64,000 nt of DNA, from NCBI GenBank assembly GCA_033220425.1, contig CM065653.1, positions 2,790,001 through 2,854,000 of the forward strand, in the 5' to 3' direction. Of the stretch, positions 1 to 10,167 are shown one piece after another (the first letter of the stretch is position 1; the number at the start of each line of letters is the position of its first letter). The translations under genes were made by a program, and so were the position numbers. A model generated the notes under the pieces. It had not been told where the DNA came from and did not search any database. It was given only the letters and a program-made list of their open reading frames with translations. The stretch is from Lepraria neglecta. Taxonomy: Eukaryota > Ascomycota > Lecanoromycetes > Lecanorales > Stereocaulaceae.

Positions 1-533
1 GCTTCCGCGATCGGTCATGAGTATGCTGGTTCGTCAGGGTCTTGTGTTGCCAATGAACGTTCCTCCTACTTCATTGGGCCAGTTACCTTTCTGCAGTCAC
101 TTTTGAAAGAATGTCTCGTGGAAATCTAGGATTTTGGCCCAGTAGCCTTCAAGATACGATTCTATTAATATCAAAATTTGTGTTGATCAGCTAGTCATCT
201 GCTTCACTGCCAGGCGGACTGTGTCCAGCGAATTACATTATTCTACGTCTTCCCCGAGGAACGTTCAATCACTCATCGTTGCCACTGCAGATGTGTCTAA
301 GCCAATTGGGTGCTTTTCCCCGCAACATCTTTCAACTTGCCTTGTATTCACGGCTCTTTGACGGGCACTTGCAGCATTCGGACTTCACGACTTTCCTTAC
401 GTCAGGAGCTCCTTACTAAACCCTGGGTGTCGAATCCGCCGATTTCCGCTACATTTCGGGCTTCCGTTTGCTCCATTTGTCTCTAAATTCTGCTGCTTCG
501 TGGTATTCACACTTCAAGAAAACCTCCACTATC
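1..533. other. Intergenic, upstream of the hydrolase gene
   Basis: No open frame of coding character, repeat or RNA gene was recognised. The last part is presumably promoter and 5' leader of the hydrolase gene starting at 534. An in-frame upstream extension begins only with TTG at 468. Confidence 0.5.
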
Positions 534-1748
534 ATGTCTGAACACCTATGGAACGTGACCGAGCACATCATCCCCGCATCCCACATCAGAGGCTACAGTA
601 GAGGCGTCCGCAACGACCAAACAGACCACGTCCGCCTCTCCGTAAAGCAATACGTCCCCAAAGGCCGTGAACCCAAGCATGGCGACCCAACACTAATCAT
701 AGCCCACGGCATCGGCTCAGGAAAAGAAGACTACGAGCCCCTCCTCGACGACATGCTCATCCAAGGAATCCCAATCCGCTCAGCCTGGGGCATCGATGCC
801 GCCCACCTAGGCCAATCATACCTCCTAAACGAGCACATCATAGGGGACGAACCACACTGGCTTGACCCAGCTCGGGATATCATTCAAATGATCAATCATT
901 TCCAGAGAGAAATGCCTCCTCCCATCTACGGCATCGGTCAATCATGGGGCTGCGTAAACATGCTCATGGTATCGCATTTCCATTCGCGTCTCCTAACTGG
1001 CATGGTATTAATGGAAGCTCCGTTCGAAAACGCCCCTTGGGATCAAGTTCCTAGCATGTATCACCGCATGGCTCTTTCGGCAGGACGGAGGGACTCATGG
1101 CCATCGCGCGAAGCTGCAAGAAAGAGCATGCTCAAAGGTCCTTATTATTCAACCTTCGATCCCCGAGCCTTCGACCGCGTCATCAAATACAACTTGCGGG
1201 ACATGCCAACACCAAAATACCCAGAAAGAATAATACTCACAGCCCCCAAAGCCCAAGAAGTCTACTCCCTCGGCCGTCTCGACCCACCATTACCAGGCTA
1301 TGACGCGGCGCCCGATTACAAAACGCGTCCAGACTACACAGTCATCGTACCGGGTATCTACCGCGGCGAAAATAAGAAGATCAGACAGGTCCTCCCAAAC
1401 ATACGAGTAGCAGTACTCTACCTATTCGGAACAAGATCCCACAGCATTGGTGCTTCGAAATGGCCGAATCAGATTCGTCTCACTGGTACAGGCGACGAAG
1501 GCGGTGGTGGTTTTGCTAGTGGCCAGGTCAAGTCCGCGTATGTCGAAGGAGCGGGCCATGCGCTTCCGATGGAGATGCCTGGCAAGGTTGCGGAGATGAT
1601 TGCGCTGTGGTTGGGACCGCAGCTTGAGAAGTGGAAGGTTGAGGAGAAAAGGGTGAGAAGGGGGCCGGGGTTTGGTTGTACGGCTGCTTTGAGCCCGGGG
1701 TGGGTGGCGAGGATGTCTGCGCCTAGGGGTTTTATGGCTAAGCTTTGA
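534..1748 (+). CDS. Alpha/beta hydrolase with C-terminal peroxisomal signal (AKT2/toxin-biosynthesis-protein-like)
   Basis: Single-exon, 404 aa. The start is the first ATG (534); the 22 upstream in-frame codons lack an ATG. Serine-hydrolase fold: oxyanion region IIAHGIG (about 55-61), nucleophile elbow GQSWG with Ser near 137, and a candidate catalytic His in GAGHALP near 342. The protein ends in AKL, a canonical type 1 peroxisomal targeting signal, so a peroxisomal esterase/lipase-like role is inferred. The family is the fungal group often annotated as toxin biosynthesis protein, related to the peroxisomal hydrolase AKT2 of Alternaria; many members lie outside toxin clusters. No PKS, NRPS or P450 gene lies nearby, so a toxin role is unsupported and the substrate is unknown. 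Confidence 0.85.
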   Translation: MSEHLWNVTEHIIPASHIRGYSRGVRNDQTDHVRLSVKQYVPKGREPKHGDPTLIIAHGIGSGKEDYEPLLDDMLIQGIPIRSAWGIDAAHLGQSYLLNEHIIGDEPHWLDPARDIIQMINHFQREMPPPIYGIGQSWGCVNMLMVSHFHSRLLTGMVLMEAPFENAPWDQVPSMYHRMALSAGRRDSWPSREAARKSMLKGPYYSTFDPRAFDRVIKYNLRDMPTPKYPERIILTAPKAQEVYSLGRLDPPLPGYDAAPDYKTRPDYTVIVPGIYRGENKKIRQVLPNIRVAVLYLFGTRSHSIGASKWPNQIRLTGTGDEGGGGFASGQVKSAYVEGAGHALPMEMPGKVAEMIALWLGPQLEKWKVEEKRVRRGPGFGCTAALSPGWVARMSAPRGFMAKL

Positions 1749-2556
1749 TATATCTATCCCTCGTCCGACAACGTGTTTCTCTGGCGTCCACCAACTTCAT
1801 GAATATGGATGTTTCCCCAAAGGTCGCCGGACAATATGATACAGGGGGAAGGTTCGCTGAAAGATAGATGCTATTGAGGGCAAACACTTGATGGCTTTGG
1901 GTAATGTTTGCAAACCGGTCCTTTCATGATCACTACCATTGCCTTATCTTAAAGGTCTCGACTCCCCGTCTCATTTGAGTCTAATGCCACTTCAACTCCT
2001 TTCATGATTACAGGCTCACGACAAGGCAATCAGGGGTAGCTCATGGCGATCTCAAGCTCTATGCACCGGTTCGCAAATAAGATTAATGTCCAATTCCAGT
2101 GTCAATGGAGTCCAGAACGGATGAGTGAACGTGATAAGAGATGCAGACACGGTGTTCAGGGGATACTACGCAAATTGAGAGGTGGAAATTCATAGTATAG
2201 CAAATGCAATAGATTATACAAAAGCTCTCATCTTTTCTATAATACACGCGCTAAAAATTACCACCCCGCTCTCAACCATAGCAGATATCTTTTGCTCGAC
2301 CCCACCATGATATCGAGCACATGATCAAAAGCAATTTCGTAAGCTAGCGTACCATCCTTGCATCTCGCCTCACACTTGAGTAGATGCTGGATGCTCAACA
2401 CACAATATACAAATACCCCTCCTGCTCCTGCCTATTGTTTCGCCATCGCTAGACTTTTGAAAACCCAGCGCCAGAACTCCTCTAAGGATCCATTGCATAT
2501 GTCATGCCATGTCGCGCCGTGCAATGCCCTTCTCGCAGTCGCATGTATTTGGTGAA
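1749..2556. other. Intergenic between convergent hydrolase and NOT1 genes
   Basis: About 0.8 kb between two convergent stop codons. It should hold both 3' UTRs. Short ORFs here have no recognisable content and no repeat is evident. Confidence 0.5.
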
Positions 2557-5500
2557 CTAATCACCCCAGCGCTCGCGCTCTTGTGCAGTTTGCAACAAGT
2601 CTTCGCAGGTTCCTCGGATCTGTAGCAATAATGAGTATAGATTCTAAGCAAGTTCGAGGGCGAAGACTTACACCAGGCGAAGCCTTGATGAACTGCAATT
2701 GGAAGAAGGCGTATTCCGGATTCTTGATCAATTCCAACATGGTGATGACAAGGCCCCATGGATGTGGCTTGATCACGTGGAGACGCTCAAGTAAAACTCG
2801 TGTGATCTGCTGGCGCACATCTGACACCTGTGTGTCCGCCAAGTCCATACCAAAGAGGTGGAGGAGGGCATAGCTGAAGTAGTGAGTATGACTGTTGGGG
2901 TAGCGGAGCTGGTGGACCATTGCACTGAGGAAGTAGTAGCGGGCTTCGGGATCGAGTTCCTTTGCGAGTTTGGTCATCAACAAGGCTTGCGACGAGTCAG
3001 CGGTAAAGGCTTGGCTTCCTTTTTGTCCAGCAGCTGCTATTGCACTCTCGCCGAGATATAGAACAAGAGCGTGTAGAAGCGAATTGTTGACGTCTGGTCC
3101 GCGTTCAGTTGAGACATACGCTGCATTCACAAGGCGGTTGATGTTGTCGCTTGAAAGGTCGTTGCTCCTCAGACATGCGTCCACGACATCTTTGATGTTG
3201 CCTCGGCCGAGCCATTTCGTGTAATTGCCGGCCATTCTGGGAGCCTTTCTCATCTCTTCCAAACGGTCCACTTTAAGCCCAGTCACGAAAGGATTAGGGA
3301 GCTCGGGAAACGAAGAAGGGTAGGCGCTGAGGACAAGGTTGTGGAGTTGCGTGCAATGGCGTGGAATGGCATTGCAGAGACGGAAATGGTTCTCTGCGAG
3401 GAATTCAGGGAAGTCATGGTGTAGTATGAGTATGATCCGGAGTATGCCTCGATAGAGATCTATCGCCAGAGGCGTAATCGTAGTCGGCTTTAGGAACTGA
3501 CAAATGTATGACAGTGCGTCTTCCATAATACTTGCAAATGGTTCCCAGCCCTTACACCAGTCAGTACAGCGACTTTCAAAGGATGTACCATTACTCACCT
3601 CGGAGTTTGCCAGCCGCAACATACTAGGCATGAAGAAACGGTGCGAGATTAGCATGAGCCAGCTATATGTGAAGCCTGCGAAGAGGCGTGGTGTCAAGGT
3701 GAGGAAGTTGTCGGCAAAGACCATCAGCATATCTCGATCCTGGCCATAGCCTTCCCGGCCAAAATCGTGCCAGTCGCATAACATGCTAGACAGGAGACGG
3801 AAGAATACGCGTTGGTTGAAGCGATCTCCAAGGGTGACATGCTTGTGGTTCATGATCAAGGTAATGATGGCGAAGATGCTGTTCATGTATTGTGCTTTGT
3901 CAAGCTTCACAGCGCCATTGGTTTCCCCCTGGTTTCTCACTAGGAGAACAATGAGCCTCGACAAGGAATCAACTTTGAAGAAAGACTCGTTTGAATTCCC
4001 ATCTGTCTCCAGACTGAGGCGCTCGTAAGTCTCCGTAGCTCCGTCAATGCAGATCTTAAGGAAATCGGTCAAGTCTTCTTGCGAGTTTATCAATTGCTTG
4101 TGATGCAATTGCAAGATGAAGGCTGCAAACACATTCTCGGTCGGGTTCCCAGGGTACGCATTGCACAAGCCATTCCACTCATCAAAGATGTACGATAGTT
4201 GACGCTCTTTCATGAGACCTTTCTCATCCGGTCTGCCATCGAGCTCACTGACACCCCAGTCCTTCAGCTTTTGTAGCAGAGCTTGAACTCGGGCTTGGTG
4301 TGGGTTTTCGGCAAGCCAGTGTCCTAGAGCGCCTAAGCTGTTGGCAAAATCCGCTCGGAATGCGAAAGGACGATCATTGAGTAGCAATCCATCCAAGATC
4401 TCAGACATGAAATCAATGGCCATTTCTTCGCGGTCGTAAACGAGTCCAGTCAATAAAGAGTCGACCTGTTTCAGTTGCATGATGAGGGCCTTGACCAATT
4501 GCACCGTCACGAAGCTATTGAGCATCTTTTCATAGTCTAGGCTCGTCGCCCATACTGCCACTTCTTTTCCGATATTCGAGTGAGTCTGGCATAGTTCTTT
4601 CAGTATTTCCACCTTCAATTCAACCTCTAAAGGTCTCATGTTTGGTCGGTGGACCGATGAGCAGATTTTCTCCGCGCAGTCCATAGCGATAGAAGGGGAA
4701 AAGCGGACGTTTTCCCATATTTGACTCCAGGCCTGTGTACCCTCTCGTAGTACGTCATCGATGGACCAATCTGGGTTCTCTGCAATCATCCTACTGATGT
4801 TTTCAAGCAGATTCTCCACACTTTGTTGGGATAGTCTCAGATCCGAGTAGCCATTCACCTGCGCCTGCGGAACCGAATTCGAAACGGGTGGAGGCAACAT
4901 GCGACCAAGTGGCTGTTGCTGTTGTTGGGGAGGTCGATGTGGCATTGCTATTATCTCTGCCGGGGTATGAACGTTGGGCGCAGATGCAAATGCATCTTGC
5001 AGCACGTCAGGCAGTTGTCGGCCACTATCCGCTGACGGAGTTTGACCATGGCTTGCCGGCCCCCGAGACTGTCTGGCAAAATCAAGGTAGATTGCCAGCT
5101 GCTCTTGATTTAAGCCACCTGACGTCTGCTTATAAGGATCTGGAATGTATTGAGCCCAGCTGCTGAAAGCTGGATCCATGTATGGCTCGTTTCCTTGTTC
5201 TGCTCTATGTTGCCGTCGCTTAGCGATCTCAGTTTCAATTTGAGGTTCGATCTCGGCTACGGAGCGCTCTTCTGCCTGCGCTTCAACTATGTTGCAAGCT
5301 GTGTCGAGGTTGTCATTAACACACATCAAGATTGCCCCTTCCGCAAAGGCTGGTTCTTGAATTTCTGCCTGCGCCATGCGAATATAATTGTTCATGCTCA
5401 TCTTGAGGGGTTCCTTGCATGTGACTAGAGCAAGACTTCCTGAAAGCTTGCGCACCATTTGCTGTGCGGCGCTCCGAACTCGATCCTCGTCCGGCTCCCG

Positions 5501-8500
5501 GGCAAAGTCTTTGTGAATCAAAGAGCCTGTCGCAATGGCTGCGATTGTGACGGATCGTTCCACTACTGGAGAAATAATTTCCGAGATAGCTCGCCTGACA
5601 GCATCTTGAACGACCTCCTTCAGTCGGGCTTGGCTCGCCGCGCTGCCACTAGCTGGAGGAAATTGCAGATAAGGCTCGAGATTTGGTAGAGATGCAGCTA
5701 TGATCTCGGGATCAAATCTAGGGTTCCGAACGGTCCGGTTAATATTTCCCAGGCTCATGTCTTCAAAGCTGTCGAGTCCACCTGGGAGCAAGGCATTGGA
5801 CAAGTCCTCATCCTGAAGAGGCCTATTTTGGATGTGGTGGGATTCTTCAAGTGAAGTCACGCTCACTCCGAAATCCCGAAACAAATGCTCGATATCAAAT
5901 TTTTGGTTTGTTTTTATCTGGAAATGATTGTACAGTTCCAGAAGATGAGAAAGTATGTCGACAATCCAAGGATTGGGAGGCTTGAATATGGTCGATCTTG
6001 TGCCTTGCATGAGGACGTTGCAAGTGAAAGGAATGACGAGAAGTAATCGCTGTGTTTCGAGCCCTTCGATCAAAAGATCCAAGAATGATATGTTCTTGTG
6101 CTTGATCGGCTTATCGCGTGCAATGGTCAGAGACCCCAGCCAGGTAGCAAGGTTCTTGAGGTTCTTTCGCTCTTGAGTGGACTGCATGGTGGATTCTGCA
6201 TTAAGTGTTTTTTGGACACTGACATAGGTCTCTCGCAGCACTTCACGCCAGAGAACCTTGTTGCCAAGGAGATTGAGAATGTCGAGGTAAAGCGGTTGGT
6301 AATTGGGCTCGACCTTGGCACGCTCATCCACAAGAAAGGAGGCGAACCATTGATGGTACTTGTCTTGAAGTGCATCCTGGAGTTGATTGAGCCTGCTTTT
6401 AAGGTTTTGTGCGGATACGTTGTTGAAAAAGAAAACCACTTTTTCCTGAGTCTCGTCGTCTGGCTCGTCGTAGTCCGAAACAGGTTCTGCATTAACGGAC
6501 TTAAAGTGGATTGTTGTATCAGGCGTGACGAAATCGTCTATGTCACCATTTGGGAGCTCCATTCCGTCCAACGAGCCGTTGGTTGGATCATCCATGCCAC
6601 CACCACGGAGAGCGCCTTGCTCGGAAAGTACTTCAACTGCCCTTTTGTACGGATCTGTGCCGCGAAGACCTGGGATCTGTACGAGACGGGAGCAATATTC
6701 AGACCATTCCGGTTCCCCGAGCCTCTCAAGTACATGAAGCAAAGCCTGAAGCCCAAACTTGTACATTGATGCTTCCGGGGGGTAATCACGCACGGCGTCC
6801 AAAATCATCTCCTGCCCAACTCGAAGTGTTAGATCTGAAATAAGGCCAAATGATATGATACCTCCAAACAGCACCGCGGTTGTTGCTAGAGGCGCCAGTG
6901 GGTATTCGCCGAAGCAGGAAAATTCGTCGAAGAGACCATGTATCATGCAGGCATAAAGATCGACCTTGGCTGGATCATCGGAGCCTTTGCATTCTCGCAG
7001 GTATTTCAAGATATCCTTGACCTCCAGCTCGGTACTATACATTCTCTTGTACAGATCCTGCATTTCCTGGTCTGCAGCTCTCGGTAGTCTGTTGCTTTTC
7101 TTGCAGTCCACATCGACATTTTCCTCGATGCCCTCGCAATAGATGATTAACCTTGGATATGCTTGTAGACATTGCCGCTGCAGTACTTTGAGCTCAGATC
7201 TATCGGTCATGTGCTGGTCCAAGATCGCCAGCATATCATAGACAGTCTTCATGGCAAGACTCACGGTCCGAGGGACCGGCTGTTCGTCGCGTGCAGTTCG
7301 AAGCTCATCTTGGGCCTTCAGCACCAAGAATCTCGACATCATATCCACGAGCCCGTTGGGATCTTGTGCAGTCTTGTCTTCTGCCCATTGGTCGAGATCC
7401 AGATAGCCTTTGCGGTGAGCTAGTGCGGCCAAATCAAGGCCGAAGCCGTTCATAAGGGAGTAGAGATCTTCCAGCCAGTCATGCTGTTGCGCTCGATCCA
7501 ACACTGTTGTCAACTCCAGCGGATCGTTAGCGTGGGTCTCCATCAGTCTCATAGCCACCCATTGCTTATCCTGCTTCCACATGGTATAGAGGACGTAGCT
7601 GCTTTCAGGCCGATCGCTACTCAAAAATATCGCAAACAGACCCTTCATGATATACCCTAGTCCTTGGCTCCATGGTTTTGGAACTCCGAGGCACGAGCAC
7701 AGGAACAGAGCGTCTTTTGTGCCGATGATTTCCGCGAGAAGGATTTCTTCTTGTGCAGTAGGGGGGTCGTTGGGACGGATGAGCAGATCAACGATGGCTT
7801 TGACTGCGTCCAAGGATATCATTGGATCCCGGAATGCTGTCTCAATATGCTGTGCGATGCCCTCCGGCCCATCCGAAGAATCGTGGGGATCGTACGCCTG
7901 ACGCAGGCCTGGTATATTCTGTGCATCAAGTTCTGACGGCGGGAAAGACAGAAACGATCTAAGGAACGAGAGCTGCGTCTGGGAATTACGCCATTGACCA
8001 CCCCACAGTCGTTGAATGTCGAATTGCGGATTCTCCTTGGCTATCGGAAGCAACGCATTGAGTAGGGCGAGGAATTGATGACTCGAAATGTCGAATGCGT
8101 CGAAGTCTAGTTCTTGAACAACGATCTGCCAGTCGAAGAAGCGTTCGACGTACTCGTGGACAGCCTGGACAAAAATGGTAGGAGAGTATTGCTGCCAGTC
8201 CGGACTGAGGACCATGAACAGAAGCGCCCCGGCTACTTGTTTCTCGTCCAAGGTTTCATCTGTGTGGTGCGCAAGAAATTCCTTTGCTGCAGCAAGGCCG
8301 TTCGTAATTTGAGGTCCACGAAGTTGAAGCTCCTTCAACAAAGGAATATTCATTTCTAGCAAATCGGATATGACGAGGACTGATTGAATTTCCGGGGGAA
8401 TGGCCAAATTCTGCTTGGAATAACGAAGCCTCAAAGCATACACTAGCTTTTTGACATCAAGATCTGTTCGGGACGCCTCGGGAAGACCTCCTAGGAACCT

Positions 8501-9745
8501 GAGTGCGCACATGCCGAGTAATGATGGGGAGATGTCGGATGCTTCATTGTGAGCGTTTGCGAGACTTGAGAATAGGTTATCCCGAATACTAGCAAGTATG
8601 ATTCCCGCTTGGAGACGTCAGTAAACCGAATTAGACGAGATGAGGGTTCGTACCTTTCCTCTTGAGATCTGATTTTGAGACATGGGTGAACGCTGAAGCT
8701 AGCAATGTCTTTGCAAAGGCATCCAGCTTGAAATGCTCCATTAAGGTTGAGAGGTCGAAGTCACGGAATATGTCGCCTTCTGAGGCATCTATGACTTCCG
8801 CAATCATCGAAGCTTGCCCGGGGTCGGTCTTGATCTTCTCCATTTCCTGCACCAACAAGGGATAGTTGCTTGGATTTTCGACATTGCGGTTGAAGCCAGG
8901 AAATATCTGAGGAGAGTTGCCCACGAGAAGGCGGCGGAAGAATTTGGTTTGGACTGCCATACCGTTCGATTCCACAAGCTGCAAACCTAGCTGTTAGCCA
9001 TGTAGGTCCGCAAAAGTCATGGGTGAGTTGGGTGAATTAAAGGAAGCCATACCTTTCGGATAGCCTCTGCCTGAGAGTCCCACTTTGCCTTGCCCTCTTT
9101 CTCGGTTATAGAACCTAGCAGCAGGAAGACCTGAGTGACAACAATCTTCGATACCGAAGATTGGCCTGATGTAGCAGATGATGAAGTTGATCCAGAAAAC
9201 GGTGATCGATCAAAAGTGTTAGTGGTAGGGGAGATCAGGCTATTCTGCGGTAAAGGTGGAGAGAAAGTCTGGCTCCGTAAGCTCCCTCCGCCGCCACCAC
9301 TCCCACCTCCTCCTCCTTGAGACGCGGTGGTCGAAGCCGCGGCGGAGGACGCCGAATATGAATGCGATGAGGGCGTGATGGCTCTCGACCTTGGCGACAA
9401 GAGCAACTGGCCCGGTTGAATTTGCTGAGATCCAGTTTGCAGAGAGGGGAAGGGCGATGCCGACGAATTGTATGTGATACGTGTGTTTTCACTGTTGTTT
9501 GAGGAGTTGAGGACGGATGAGAAGGAAGAAGTGAATGGTGAGGGGGAGGTGTTGTTTGGCCGGCCCGATGAATCAAGTGAAGGGAGATTGGTGGATATAG
9601 GAGTGAGCCCCCGGCGAGCACTTGTTCCTGGGGCAGGTAAGCCCCAGGCCGACTGTGGTCCCCTCACTGACTGTGCGCCAGAGCTTCTATTTGAATTGGA
9701 AGCAATCGATTTCTGGGCTGCAGGGTGAGGGGGAAATGGGGTCAT
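2557..9745 (-). CDS. NOT1: CCR4-NOT complex scaffold subunit NOT1 (Cdc39)
   Basis: Scaffold of the CCR4-NOT deadenylase, acting in mRNA decay and transcription control. Inferred exons (minus): 9745-9053, 8978-8654, 8607-3599, 3550-2672, 2619-2557; sum 6969 nt, 2322 aa, usual for fungal NOT1. The N-terminus is Ser/Gly-rich and disordered (poly-Gly near 145-155), then the conserved helical N-domain (TQVFLLLGS; FRRLLVGNSPQIFPGF). The middle holds the HEAT/MIF4G-like CAF1-binding and DUF3819 regions, and the C-terminal Not1 domain ends YAFFQLQFIKASPG then IRGTCEDLLQ across the last intron. Two points decide the model: the stop near 2561 comes from reading through a 52-nt terminal intron, and a 48-nt stop-free stretch (3551-3598), flanked by GTGAGT and AAG with a CTGAC site, is taken as an intron because its 16 residues interrupt a conserved block. 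A stop codon precedes the ATG directly. Confidence 0.95.
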
Positions 9746-10167
9746 CTAGGATACGCAAACATTCGTGTTGAGCGGAAAGAGTATCGTAACGTGAAAGATG
9801 CCTTGGCGGGTCGCGAAGTGATTAGAGGAAGAGATGTGAGAGAGGTGATACAAGTGGGGGGAGGGGGACTTAGTGAGGTTGAACATTCTGAGGCTCGCAG
9901 AAAGTTCGGGACTAGTGCAGATTCGCTACGGTTCAGCGTATTCACACACTGTGCAGGCGCGCTACCAGCCTCATCATCGCCATGCCAACCAGGGCTTTGT
10001 TTAGTTTCAGCCCTTCGTTAACGAGGCCAGCGATTACCACACACACTGCATTGGATCATTACACCCTTCCACCGATTACCGAAACCGGGCATTCAACTAA
10101 CATACTTGCGAATACATAGCCATACGACTTCCCAAGGCGCTGGGTTCCAACCCCGGGAAGAGGCAGT
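9746..10167. promoter_or_regulatory. Divergent promoter between NOT1 and the F-BAR gene
   Basis: 422 bp between start codons pointing in opposite directions, so both 5' leaders and promoters must fit here. A G-rich run lies at about 9855-9868. No TATA box or other element was assigned with confidence. Confidence 0.5.

Noticed and set aside
534-1748. Secondary-metabolite cluster around the AKT2-like hydrolase
   Set aside because: No polyketide synthase, peptide synthetase, P450 or transporter found in the window near it.
6098-6769. 223-codon plus-strand ORF inside NOT1
   Set aside because: Exactly antisense to conserved NOT1 coding sequence; composition is that of a shadow frame.
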